A stretch of 64,000 nt of DNA from Zoroaster sp. YZ-2022 (Eukaryota > Echinodermata > Asteroidea > Forcipulatida > Zoroasteridae). The notes below the pieces were generated by a model, which was not told the DNA's origin, searched no databases, and was given only the letters and a program-made list of their open reading frames with translations. The translations under genes were made by a program, and so were the position numbers. How positions within the stretch are numbered: the first letter of the stretch is position 1; every line of letters begins with the position of its first letter. The stretch lies in contig CM055823.1 of NCBI GenBank assembly GCA_029582265.1, forward strand, positions 7,700,761 to 7,764,760, given 5' to 3'. This document shows positions 24,107 through 35,950 of the stretch, piece by piece.

Positions 24107-25266
24107 CTTTTACAGATTTTACAGATTGCTAAGGGAGAGCAGTGGTACTGGGTTATGGATATGGAGGTGTTGGGGCCATTACTAAACACCAAGTAAATTA
24201 TCCATCGGTAAAAGGGAGTGTATAACTTTGGTCATTATATGATTACACAATTAATGAATTCTAAGTTGCATCATGTTGCATCATGTTGCATCATGTTGCA
24301 TCATGTTCTGCGGCATGTGACAAGACGCAGGATGCGTCATGAACGAACCACGTAGTGCCGAGTTGAATCTCTGTCACGATAGTGTAGCTGGAGAAAAACC
24401 GTTATTGTTTGATCCAGTTGGGAGGTTTGGGAATGATTGTAAATCATGGAGCGCCGAAGACACTTCACGCAGCACAAACGAGACGTTGACGTCTCGTTTG
24501 TATTTTCACGAAGTGAAAACAAAGCGGCTCGATGGTTCCTCGACGTCTGTCAAGACGTCAAGTAAGGGGAAAAGAGTGGGTCGACCACGCAGTGGGTTAT
24601 TGTATTTATTTATTTTTAATGTCCGGCGTCTATTTTTCCCGCACTCTCGGTGCGGGTCTGGTCGTCCATATGACTAGGCATAAATCGTCGGTGTATAGTC
24701 TCGGTCGTCCTTGATGCGGTGTGTGGGAGTTTTCGACACAAAGACCTTTTGTCGCAGTGGGCTATACAAACTCCGTTATGGTTCGACCCGCCGTCCACTC
24801 CTTTGCGGCTTGATGGTTCAACCCCGCCGTCCATTATTTATTTTAAATCAAATTTAATTAAGGTCGTCCTTGATGCGGTGTGTGGGAGTTTTCTACTCAA
24901 AGACCTTTTGTCGCAGCGGGCTATACAAACTCCGTTTCGGCTCGATGGTTCGACCCCACCGTTATTAAATTTAATTAAGGTCGTCCTTGATGCGGTGTGT
25001 GGGAATTTTTGACTCAAAGACCTCAATAATGCACAGAACAAACTCTTAACTTTTACCATCATGTTTTTTGCTCTAGACGGGTGTACCAAAAATAAGAACA
25101 AGTACTTTGCGAAGGATGTGAAAAGAACTGGCCGAGTCTAGATTACTAAACTTATTGGAATTAATACATCTTAGGGAGGGGTATCTTTCCTTATATATCT
25201 AAAAACGTTGTTGAAACCCCATCATCTGCGAACTTTCGCTTGGGATAGAAATACGTCAATGCCGTA
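24107..25266 (+). repeat. Duplicated block: LIM last exon + Polinton-type terminus + polymerase 3' end
   Basis: This segment is homologous to 27006-27838 and contains, in the same order, the decayed last LIM exon (about 24125-24195), its 3' flank, 10-bp TTGCATCATG repeats, terminal-type repeats, and sequence complementary to the last codons of the polymerase gene. It is bracketed by a 72-74 bp direct repeat (24035-24106 and 25267-25340). It therefore arose after the Polinton-like element reached the LIM gene. Confidence 0.8.
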
Positions 25267-25734
25267 TTGTTTCACATTGTTTGTCCAAACCAAAGGATTT
25301 CACATATTTGGCTCACACAGTGAGAAATCATCATCAAAACATTTTGTGATATTCATGTCAACTGTTACCTTTTAAAAGTATCAGTCACACCATCACGCTG
25401 TCATGAAAATTGCAAATTGCTTGACCAATTTATCACGAATGTGTTACTCAAGGAAAGACATTACCCATTGGTCAATCTGTGCTGTTTGGTTGACAGATTT
25501 TGTTTATTTCTTTCTGATTTTAGAGAAAAAAGACTCTGCGTTGAATGATTGTTTAATATGTATATCTTGTTTAAAAGAGAGATAAGCATATCCATAGAAG
25601 CAGTTTTGACAACACTACCAATGTTTCACTTCCCTTTAAGAAGTGTATCGAAACTTATACAGAATATTTTTTACTTTAGAACAATCCTTTTGGGAACTTA
25701 GTGGGTTCCCATAAGGAATGTTCCAAATCGTCAA

Positions 25735-25955
25735 CCAAATGACAATATTGTCACGATCAACAGGGCTTGGAATCGAAGTGCTATTTTTAGATTAACACGG
25801 ACACTCGAAATAATACCCCACAATGTTAAGGTCATTATTACTGTTATTGCTGGATAAATGAGCCAGTAATTTTCAGTCACTGTGTTCATCTTAAACTAGG
25901 CCACTGATTCTATACCCTGTTGAAAGTCTGCTCTGATCGTGACAATACTGCCCCT
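25735..25955. mobile_element. Old TTAA MITE (family AGGGACAATA) in pseudogene intron
   Basis: Inner inverted repeats TTGTCACGATCA and TGATCGTGACAA with TTAA at 25956-25959. The orthologous copy lies before exon 2 of the intact LIM gene (58182-58415), so it predates the duplication. The left end is eroded. Confidence 0.65.
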
Positions 25956-26008
25956 TTAATATGATGTGACGCCAAGGAGTTTATTATTGTCATGGTGCAT
26001 CGAGTATG

Positions 26009-26009
<1 letters not shown>

Positions 26010-26052
<43 letters not shown>
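26010..26052. repeat. (TTTA)n microsatellite
   Basis: About 43 bp of TTTA units just before exon 2 of the LIM pseudogene. Confidence 0.9.
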
Positions 26053-27387
26053 CTTACCTACTTAGTTATTTTTTTTGCAGAGAAGTGCCAAAAACCGTTG
26101 GATTCTTCCACAATGGTGATAATTTGCGAAAAGATCTGTACAACTTGCGTGGATTCCTTTACATGCCATCGATGTGTAAAACATGTGTTCTGCTCTTGAG
26201 AAAATCGATTGTTTCGGAAAGGTTTGTGAACACTTATTATACATAGCCACTAGAGGACGCTCTAGGGATTATTTATCAGGGTCATCAGGTCTCTTAGAGT
26301 ACATAGTGAAAGATTTTTAAATGTGGCTGGGTGTACATGTACATGCATGTAGTTCAATACACAAATGAAGTAAAAATTAAAGCAGGATTGATGCTTAATA
26401 ACCACCCTGTGAAAGATCGGCTTATTTCATTGTCACATCACGTAAACAACAAAAGATTGAAAATGCCTATAGTTTTTAAGAAATCATTAAAATGAACCAT
26501 AGAAAGTTTCATCACTATACATGCTGCAGTTTTTGAAGAAAATTATGAAAATCTGTAACATGTTTTTTATGTTTTTGTGTTTTACAAAAAGTTGAAAATT
26601 CTACATAATACCACCTGATTCTCTAAGACGACTTCAAGCAAGGATGATTGATATGTACCAATTAACTTTACACCAAGAAAGCGTTTAGATATTTATTTGT
26701 TAATTTGATAATCTGGTAAATGTTGTAAAAGTTGGGTAAAAACTGACCGATGTTACCTTTTATTTTTTAGTCTTGGCATGAGTCCTGCTTCAACTGTAAA
26801 ACCTGCAGCAAGAAACTTGACTTCACAACGACGTGTAACAAAAATGGGGAGATTTACTGTAAAGGTAAGACAAAGTTAATTATAACGCAATTTTGTTCCC
26901 TGTTTTCTTACCTTAGAATTCATGCCAACCCCAAGTGACCATGGAATTGCCCATAAGGTCTATTGGTATGGTCTTTCTGTATTCTAATTTATTGATATTT
27001 ATTTATTTTACAGATTGCTAAGGGAGAGCAGTGGTCCTGGGTTATGGAGGAGGTGTTGGGGCCATTACTAAACACCAAGTAAATTATCCATCGGTAAAAG
27101 GGAGTGTATAACTTTGGTAATTATATAATTACACAATTAATGAATTCTAAGTTGCATCATGTTGCATCATGTTCTGCGGCATGTGACAAGACGCAGGATG
27201 TGTCTTGAACGAACCACGAGTTGAATCTCTGTCACGATAGTGTAACTGGAGAAAAACCGTTATTGTTTGATCCAGTTGGGAGGTTTGGGAGTGATTGTAA
27301 ATCATAGAGCGCCGAGGACATGTCACGCTGCACAAACGAGACGTCCATATGACTAGTAGGCATAAATCGTCGGTGTATAGTCTCGGT

Positions 27388-27600
27388 TGTCCTTGATACG
27401 GTGTGTGGGAGTTTTCGACTCAAAGACCTTTTGTCGCAGCGGGCTATACAAACTCCATTTCGGCTCGATGGTTCGGCCCCGCCGTCCACTCCGTTGCGGC
27501 TCGACCCCGACGTCCATTATTTATTTTAAATTTAATTTAATTAAGGTCGTCCTTGATGCGGTGTGTGGGAATTTTTGACTCAAAGACCTCAATAATGCAC
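27388..27600 (+). repeat. Terminal-type repeats of the Polinton-like element (left side)
   Basis: Units containing 'tccttgatgcggtgtgtggg', 'caaagaccttttgtcgcag' and 'ggctcgatggttcg'. Further copies: 24711-25025 (about three units, +), 32260-32520 (-) and 33640-33825 (-). Confidence 0.75.
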
Positions 27601-30600
27601 AGAGCAAGATAACAAACTCTTAAATTTACCATCATGTTTTTAGCTCTAGACAGGTGTACCAAAAACAAGAACAAGTACTTTGCGAAGGATGTGAAAAGAA
27701 CTGGCCGAGTCTAGATGACTACACTTATTTCAATTAATACATCTTAGGGAGGGTATTCTTTCCTTATATATCTAAAAACGTTGTTGAAACCCCATCATCG
27801 GCGACCTTTTGCTTGGGATAGAAATACGTCAATGCCGTCTTCTTCTGTTCATACGTAAGCATTACACCGTGTTTCATGATAAAACCCTTGTTAACACCCC
27901 CGCCCGACATTCTGGTATTTAACACGCTCATATACTTCTCCTTAGTGAGTCCATTGGTTCGCCTGTTCAGACCCTTACAACTAAACTTTTCACTAGACCC
28001 GAAACAAAAGTATGTCTTGCTACACAGTGAAATTATACCCTCACCCTCCCATTCTACTTTAAACAGCCCCGGGGTCCTCTTATCAAAATTGTACTGTTCG
28101 GGAGTGGTCCGACGTAGAAACCACTCGGGCTTTTCCGGGTTGTATTGGTTTTTCATATCCGGTTTAATGACATCATCGAGACTGTCACCCGATATGGCGA
28201 GGTAGGCCGAATCGGTGTCCATCTCACACATCTGAAAATCGCATGGATCAACAAACTTTAACAGGAAGTCAAAGTAAAACTCAAGCATACGCAGTTTTGC
28301 GTATTGGGAGACGAAGAAACCAATGTGGATGGGTAAATTTAAACTTATCGATTTTTTGGTCATGTCTACCTCATACAAATTATCGGCTATTGGATGGAGT
28401 GCCTTAAAATGAATATCATTGATAAGACCGGGTGCTTCCTCGGCATCACACACCTGAACATTCACATGTTTAAACTGGTTTGTGACTTTTCCCATAAGCT
28501 GAATTACCCAGTAGTTTCATTGTGTCCGCTATAATAGCTTTATTCGGGTCACTGTCCCCATCCCTCCGGGCTTGACTGACCCGATTACCAAACTTCTCAA
28601 AGCATTTATTGGGTTGGTATTGGATCACTTCGTAAACGCGCGTGACTTCCAAACCGTGGTTTAAATACAAACTCAAAAGTGGGGTTGCGAGTAGTACTTT
28701 GGTTCCAAACATGCTACTGATCAGACTTCTTCTTGGTTTGGTCATGATATTCACTTCTTCAGCGTACTGCCGCATGTGGTCTCCAATGTCGGCCCTGGAG
28801 ATGTCCACATTTTTGAAAATAGGTGGCATCTCGGCAAAATAATATCTGCTCTCGGGTGGTACCCGAATGTCACATTCTACCAAACCAAATATCGAGCCGT
28901 CTCTAACCCCTCGTAATATATCGTCCACGGACATCTTCCATTTATTAAAATGCTGAGGTCTTATAGATTTCAAGAACTGTCGTAAGTCTGAATTGGTATT
29001 CTGGATGTCTTCCCACTCGCATTCCCACATTTCGATTATATTGTACCCTAATCCTTGGATGAGGTCTGTTGGGTCTCTGCCCTCAAATCTTTCTTTGATT
29101 TGTTATTCACAGAGTTGACCTCCTTGGGATTGAGGCGACAGCAGTGCCCGTGCCAAAAACAACCCTGGATCTGATAGATCGTATTAGTCTCTGGGGAAAA
29201 CCCGTCCACGCGAACGTTTCTACTACCTACACATTTTTATTTGTGGTTGAATTGGTGTTGAATATATACACCGTTTGAGTTGGCTTCCCAATCTAACCAC
29301 TCGGTAGCCATGATACCGTACTTATGACTTCGCACAGGTTTGAAGTTGTCGGAGGCTTTCCGCCTGACAAACGTACCCACTGGCATATTCTGCATAAGTG
29401 ACCATAAGTACAGCGCGTTGGCATCAAAACCTACCACCTTTTTACATAGTTTACCACCCCAAATACAAGTTTTACCGGTCTCGTGATATCTGTGAAAAAT
29501 AATATACGGCCCGCCTACGATGTTATCCTTTATTTTATAATAAAGGTCTTTGTTAGCACTGTCTGTCAATGAAAAATACATAGGTTAGGTTAGGTTCATA
29601 GGTTCATAGGTTCATTTATTTTCTTGTGGTTTAGTTTGGAAAAGATAGTGAAGAGACAGTCCAGGTACGGAAATGGCCGACTTGAACATATCGATTCGCT
29701 TTTCTCTGTAGAAAGTAAACATTTTCTCGACCGCTTCGAGAAAGGGAGAAACGTCCAAGTTATTATACCACACTAAAAAATCTGGAAACGTTACATGACC
29801 CTTCTCTCCCCAGACCCGTTGACAGTACGCGTACTCTTCTTCCGTAATGTTTTCCCCTTTGAGGTCGCTGTATGTAAAATGCTTCGTGAGGGGGCAGTTC
29901 ATCGTGATCGAGTTTGTTTAAATCATCTACCCACTCATACGGGAAAAAACCTTTCGTCTGAGTGCTTTCGTACGCCTTTAAGAATTTTGCGTAGGAGCAC
30001 CCGGGTGCCAAATAATTGGAAATATCGAAAAACTTTAGTTTTTCGGTTCCGATCGACATGTACGTCGACGATCTTCTAATAATGAGCCGCAGAGAGTCCG
30101 TCTCCCGAAGGATTGGGTATAGGTAACGTTTGATTATGTTCATGTCGTACTTTCCGGAACTGAAACCCAGGACGGGTAGCTCCTGAAGATATTGTTCTAA
30201 TTTGTCTCTAAGTTTTTCAGCCTTTGTCTGTTTTGACTGATTATCTTCGTCAGTCTCTTGTCTTGGAGAATTCGACCTCTCGGCTTCTTGTTCAACCCGC
30301 TGTTGATGTATTAGGGCATCGATCTGCTCGAATACATCTTGAAACTTATCTAACAGAATACCGTACGCGGTGTCACTCATGCTATGTAAATGCTCTACCA
30401 TGCTAGCCACAAGTTTGGTCGGATCCCCGTCGGTTACGATGCAAAGGGGTACGTCGTAACCGGGAACGTTACTTGTGAGACTGACACTCGGTAACTCGTG
30501 TTGCGCTTTGAGTCCCCTTGTGTTTTCGTGCGTCTGTTCTACCGGTTTGAAATAGGCTTCAAAATTATTGGTGGCACGATAAGGATAACACCTCATATCC

Positions 30601-30719
30601 TCAACCACCTGTATACCCGCTTCGACCAACTCATCGAACACGGAATTTGGAAGGCGGTAGCAACCGCCGGGAAACTTATGTTTGACGTTGATGTCCAAGG
30701 GATGTTCCAAGGGATGTGA

Positions 30720-30910
30720 TACAATTCCCTGAATTCCCGATTGTTGTTTAATAATCGCCTTCGGGATTCAATATCCTCCACGGGACCGTGTTGATCTATC
30801 ACCTCATACAATTTTTTTACTGGCGAGGCCTGGAATTTGGCATATACGTAATGATGTTTCAGAATAGCATATTTTAAGGCTTCCGTCCTAGAAATTACTA
30901 AAATGTGCAT
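30720..30910 (-). repeat. Unknown cassette, copy within the polymerase gene
   Basis: Reads MHILVISRTEALKYAILKHH and then DQHGPVEDIESRRRLLNNNR. It matches 32184-31849 closely and 32763-32578 loosely. It interrupts the polymerase N-terminal region. I recognise no domain. A ~30-residue module with consensus HG-x4-5-E-x2-RR-x-x-N-x2-E-x-R occurs twice per complete cassette. Confidence 0.65.
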
Positions 30911-31157
30911 CGAGTTTGGAGGGATACTGTTCCACCCTCAGATTTCAGGATCATTATTTATCCTACGCCGTATACGTTCGAGGTTGTGTGATCTGTTAAA
31001 TACGCGGTCGCATCTGGGGCAAGGAAATACTTGGCTGTACAAATAAGTTCATATCGTGTGTGTACGAAAAATGAGATTCGTATAGGTTAACGTTCATGGT
31101 TATTTTGTGATTTAAATTCTTATTTACACCTAAAGGCTGGTTACACCTAACAGACTG

Positions 31158-31385
31158 TCTCTTCGCACCCCGGGTCGACCGTTCCCCAACTGGTGTTGTG
31201 CGTCTCTTGGGTCGTACGGAGGCTGGTCTTTTCTTACCCCCAGTTGTTAGGTCCGCGCCCTTTCCTTTCTGCGGCTCGTCTGTGAAGTCGTTGTCGAGGG
31301 CAACTCCGGACGGTGTTTTCTCAGATGGAGGTGAGGTTTCTAGAATACTATCCGGCCAAAATGAACAGCCGGGTTGTGTGGACAC
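31158..31385 (-). other. Basic, proline-rich frame fused ahead of polymerase fragment
   Basis: A stretch rich in Lys, Arg, Thr and Gly (KGADLTTGGKKRPASVRPKRR). The same DNA recurs at 32795-33165, interrupted there by ~115 bp. It could be a nuclear-localising tail of an element protein or non-functional; no family recognised. Confidence 0.4.
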
Positions 31386-31848
31386 ATCCGTTCAAAAACA
31401 AAACAACAACTACATTGACTTACCCTGTTACTTCTCAAACATCGCCGGATGGGTGGAGAGCATGTGATTAACGTATACGAAGTGTTTTTTTTTTTTTTGT
31501 CAGGGCGTACAACACGGCGTCCATGGGGGACACGATCACCCGGTCGGGTCGGTTCGGTTCCAAGGGATGTGATACAATTCCCTGAATTCCCGATTGTTGT
31601 TTAATAATCGCCTAACCAAGCAGGCTAATACTTTGTATTCGACCTCCCCGGTCTCGTTGAGAGTTTCCTCACGACTGAGGCTAAAGACTCTGACATTCAC
31701 TTTGAAGATTCTTTCAAAGTGATGCAGGTCCTCTAAACAAATGCCTTTTGTCGGGTGCTCATTCATTACTTCCGTATATCTGTCAGCGAGGTGTTTGGTA
31801 CGGGTTTCCAGGGAGATCATGAATTCCCTTCTTTTCTGGCGAAACATC

Positions 31849-32184
31849 TCAAGAGATGTGATACAATTCCCTGAATTCCCGATTGTTTAATAATCGCCTT
31901 TGGGATTCAATATCCTCCACGGGACCGTGCTGATCTATCACCTCATACACATTTTTTACTGGCGAGGCGAGGAATTTGGCATATACGTAATGATGTTTCA
32001 GAATAGCATATTTTAAGGCTTCCGTCCTAGAAATTACTAAAATGTGCATCGAGTTTGGAGGGATACTGTTCCACCCTCTGATTTCAGCATCATTATTTAT
32101 CCTACGCCGTATACGTTCGAGGTGTAAAACACTGCCGTGATTATCTACGGTGTTGTAAAAATCTTGGAGTCGAACGGAAGACAT
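31849..32184 (-). CDS. Small element ORF of unknown function (cassette, best copy)
   Basis: A 111-codon frame beginning MSSVRLQDFYNTVDNHGSVL. Two copies of a ~30-residue module (NHGSVLHLERIRRRINNDAE and DQHGPVEDIESQRRLLNNRE) flank a middle part with MHILVISRTEALKYAILKHH. No signal peptide, membrane segment or known motif. Whether it is expressed is unknown. It lies upstream of, and codirectional with, the polymerase wreck. Confidence 0.45.
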   Translation of the reverse strand: MSSVRLQDFYNTVDNHGSVLHLERIRRRINNDAEIRGWNSIPPNSMHILVISRTEALKYAILKHHYVYAKFLASPVKNVYEVIDQHGPVEDIESQRRLLNNREFRELYHIS

Positions 32185-32577
32185 GTTGGCAACCGACGTA
32201 CGTAGGAATCAATATATGTAACTACTGTAGAAATATCAAACTAGATAAACTAAAATAAGTAATGGATGGAGGGGTCGAACCATCTAGCCTAAATGAAGTT
32301 TGTATATTCCGTTGCGATAAAAGGTCTTTGAATCGAAAAAGTTATACACACCGCATCAAGGACGACCTTAATTAAATTTAAAATAAGTAATGGATGGAGG
32401 GGTTGAACCATCGAGCCGAAACGGAGTTTGTATAGTCCGTTGCGACAACAATTTATGCCTAGTCATATAATGGACGACCAGACCCACAACGAGAGTGCGG
32501 GAAAAATAGACGCGGGACATTAAACTGCGCACGCAGCTTCGCCTACTTTTTGGGGTGTGAGATGCTCCCCTATTACT

Positions 32578-32763
32578 ACTGAGAAGTTTAGCATATGCAT
32601 AATGTTCTTTTATAATAGCATTTTGTAAGGCATCCGACCTAGGAATGACTAAAATATGTACCGAGTTTGGAGGGGTATTGTTCCACCATCGGATTTCGGG
32701 ATCACTATTTATCTTACAGCGTAGAAGTTCAAGGTATGAAATACTGCCGTGATTAGCAGACAT
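32578..32763 (-). repeat. Unknown cassette, divergent third copy
   Basis: Begins MSANHGSISYLELLRCKINS and continues with SVHILVIPRSDALQNAIIKE, clearly related to the cassettes at 31849-32184 and 30720-30910 but more diverged. It runs into terminal-type repeat DNA. Confidence 0.6.
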
Positions 32764-33167
32764 GTTGGCAACTGGCGTTATATAAATATATATATTGACT
32801 GTCTCTTCTCACCCCGGGTCGACTGTTCCCCAACTGGTGTTCTGCGTTTCTTGGGTCGTACGGAGGCCGGTCTTTTCTTAGCCCCGGTTGTTAGGTCCGC
32901 GCCATTTCCTTTCTGCGGCTGTCATAAAAGTAAAATATAATATAAAACAACTATTTTAAGTATCACATACGACAGACACATAATTATTGAGTGATGTGCG
33001 TTTTTGTACTATACGGAAGTTTGATCGGTCTTCTTCTTACCTGGTTAAACAATCTTTCGGCGGTGAAGTCGTTGTCGAGGGCAACTCCGGACGGTGTTTT
33101 CCAAGATGGAGGTGGGGTTTCTGGGACCAAAATGAACAGCCGGGTTGTGGGGGACACATCCGTTCTC

Positions 33168-33170
<3 letters not shown>

Positions 33171-33206
<36 letters not shown>
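33171..33206. repeat. (TA)n microsatellite left of palindrome
   Basis: Uninterrupted TA run directly next to the 72-bp palindrome arm. Confidence 0.95.
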
Positions 33207-33212
<6 letters not shown>

Positions 33213-33354
33213 TTGTAGTAAAACTAGTGGAACGCTGGTAGTTGTAACTCCGAGTTTCACGCGTTATGCGATCATCAGTTGTCTGATGATCGCATAACGC
33301 GTGAAACTCGGAGTTACAACTACCAGCGTTCCACTAGTTTTACTACAAGTATAT
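33207..33354. repeat. Perfect palindrome, 72-bp arms, 4-bp spacer
   Basis: The arms 33207-33278 and 33283-33354 are exact complements around TTGT. (TA)n tracts lie on both sides. The arm contains CTGATGATCGCATAACGCG followed by TGAAAC, loosely like a hammerhead-ribozyme core as found in some Penelope-like elements; this resemblance is weak. Confidence 0.95.
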
Positions 33355-33410
33355 TACGCTCTGTCTATGTGGCATTGAGCACTCTACTTCAAGATAGACC
33401 GCTACATTTA

Positions 33411-33540
<130 letters not shown>

Positions 33541-33830
33541 TACTATAGAAATATCAAACTAGATAAATTTAAACTCATTCAACTACAACGTACAAGTTCA
33601 ACCGAGATTTAATATCAAATTATTTGAGTCGAAAATTCCCACACACCGCATCAAGGACGACCTTAACTAAATTTAATTTAAAATAAATAATGGACGGTGG
33701 GGTCGAACCATCGAGCAGCAACGGAGTGGACGGCGGGGTCGAACCATCGAGCCGAAACGGTGAGTTTGTATAGCCCGCTGCGACAAAAGGTCTTTGAGTC
33801 GAAAACTCCCACACACCGAATCATGTTTAT

Positions 33831-35942
33831 AGGAAAATGAGAAGGGGTAGATAAAAAAGTACTCACTCCCAACTGGACTTGTTTTTGAAAAAAAAATTAT
33901 CAACCGTTTTTCTATATGAGGCCTCAATATGAGGGAAGTTTGTTAATATGAAATTGATTTAGTTTGTGAAATTTGAGACTGAAAACTTTACACTTTTTAC
34001 CATAACTGTTCGTTATCCTGTTGTGCACACAATCAGCCTTTCAAGGTTTTCTGTTTAAAAGTATTGTTCTGATGTTTGATGAAATGTAGATTTCAGTTGT
34101 ACTTTTGTTATGCTCCTGCAAACATGTCGTCGTTATCCCATGCTCTCGCACACCTCCTCAAATATAATTCCCTTTCCTGCTGTTCTTATGAAACTACTTA
34201 TGAAAAATATAAGTAAGCGGGTTTAACATAAATTTCTCTTTACGTATACCCCTGGTATTTGATGGCAAAAAATATAGAACTGCATTGACATTCTTCTTGT
34301 CGTTATGCAGTAGAACTATCCACATATAAACACAAACCCCATAAGAACTTTACTTCTGATAACGGGAATAATATTAAACCCACGGTTATTGTTTTGGGGT
34401 TAATCTTACAATTTAAAGTGTACCTAGAACCAGAATTTAGACAGCAGAAACAATTATACACATTGCAGACATTATATCAGACTACTGTTTTATGAGTTAA
34501 ATAAGCAATTTGGATTTACAGACTTTTTGCAACATCGCATCAAAGAAAATGGTCATTTTAGGGGAGTTGGCGAAACTTACTAGCATTTGGCCGCTGAGGG
34601 CGTTTGATTGGTTAAACAAATTCATGACGTCAAAACGTGTAAGAGGCTGCTGAGGTAGTCTATGCGTATTGGCTTGGCGCCATGTACATGTACATGACGT
34701 CAATCGGCCAACTTTACAGGATTTTGTACAATATCTCATGTCGTATTTGTTTTCCTTTCTAATAGGATATTATCAATGTTCCAATGAAAAGTGTAAAACA
34801 ATGGCGAGAGCTTTAAGAGTACTGAACCCATGGGTTGGCAATACGTGTTTATTTTACATGTAGGCCTATAAAGTACCGGTAATGTAATTTAAAAACGTTA
34901 AAATCAGAGATTTTGGGTATTTAAATGGTGTATATAGTTCAGAGAAACTGTTTTAACCAGATAAATTTTTGATATAGCCGTTAGGTAAGGGCATATATAG
35001 TAGTTTAAGTGAAGGGTTTGGGACCCACTTGTCCTTTTAGTAATATATTTAAAAGGCGATAGTTTGAGGGAACTGTAAAATGAGAAATTTGGGAAAGTTA
35101 GACATTATTTGGGACCGTGTATTATCCGGTGGTTTAGAAGTAATAAATAATTTGGTTTGGTTTGGTATATTGACTGCAAATTGGCGAAATTAAGGAAAAA
35201 GTCAAGTTGGAATAATGAAAATTTACTTTAAACGAACCAAGTTTTAAAAACATAAAATTTGAAGATGGCGGCCATCCTTTTTGCGATAATTTATTAAATC
35301 CAAATTAAATATCTAAATATTATTTGCTTACAAAATAACGGCAGGAAAAAGAATAGATGTTCACCCGTATATTATTAATATGGCTGGTTTGTTTTGTTGA
35401 TTATTTGAAACGATGTTGATGGATGTTGTTGGGGTATATTGGTTCAATATGATGTTTTAACATGAGTTATCGCCACAAAGGGGCGCTATACTATATTTAC
35501 TCAAGGCGAAGCCCTATTGGCAAGAGTTTGAAAATTACCGGTACCACTGCCAATCAAAGACAGGCTTTCATTTACATATGGAATCCATGATGGCGGCCAC
35601 AGATACACAAGACATTCATTTTATGATAGAATTTAATGTATAAACCCCAAATCAATGTACCCAAATGTCACGTTTGTTTATAAAAAATAAATAAAGGTAG
35701 GAACAAAATAATTACGTTATTCACCGTATCTTGTAAATTTTGTGGATTGATGGAAAATATTTTGACGACTTTTTCATATGGGGCTATTGAACAAGAAAGG
35801 TAACCTCAAGTAGTTTTCGAGTAACCGTATAAATATTTGGTTAACCGAGTAATCGTTCCAGTACGACACAATCTAGATTTGGCCCTATAGTCACCTTAGC
35901 AACACTGACACATTTGGTCATGCGCATTATGTGATTGGCAAC
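33831..35942. other. Intergenic, nothing recognised
   Basis: AT-rich DNA with no supported exon. 'gatggcggcca' motifs near 35265 and 35588 resemble scraps of dispersed repeats. The outer edge of the Polinton-like element could lie in the first part. Confidence 0.4.
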
Positions 35943-35950
35943 GTTGCAAC

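Larger units (their letters stand above)
23282..27080 (+). pseudogene. Decayed CRP/CRIP-type LIM gene
   Basis: Exons 23282-23372, 26081-26221, 26771-26864 and 27014-~27080 are paralogous to the intact gene at 56455-62836, with identical splice phases and matching intron flanks. Exon 1 ([15 protein letters not shown]...) and the start of exon 2 form a LIM domain with the zinc ligands in place. Exon 2 then lacks the glycine-rich linker, runs straight into the second LIM half, and meets TGA at 26197-26199, apparently after one extra T. Exon 3 is well kept ([12 protein letters not shown]). The last exon has TAA where the paralogue has Tyr, and the GYGYGGG tail is eroded. A 69-aa single-LIM product is the longest possible translation; size would then resemble CRIP. 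Since later exons are broken, I call a pseudogene. The last exon is also duplicated at 24125. Confidence 0.8.
27764..31850 (-). pseudogene. Protein-primed-type family-B DNA polymerase (Polinton pPolB), disrupted
   Basis: Pieces in N-to-C order: 31847-31600 (LEDLHHFERIFKVNVRVFS), 31130-31010 (MNVNLYESHFSY, then in another frame a half zinc finger FPCPRCDRVF), 30690-29920, 29902-29612, 29581-29237, 29030-28470 and 28495-27764. Motifs seen: Exo II GFSSGKYD (~30167), Exo III WYNNLD, palm motif A GFDANALYLW (~29425), motif B LLGNSAYGK (~28505) and motif C DTDS (~28219-28208). The Exo I region reads NNFEAYF where an acidic D-x-E is expected, so the leading Asp appears lost. At least four frame breaks separate the pieces and a foreign cassette lies between the N-terminal parts, so no full enzyme can be made. 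It would have replicated the transposon. Confidence 0.8.

Noticed and set aside
31198..31467. Plus-strand frames opposite the Polinton polymerase region
   Set aside because: They are antisense to recognisable polymerase and repeat sequence and have no independent support.
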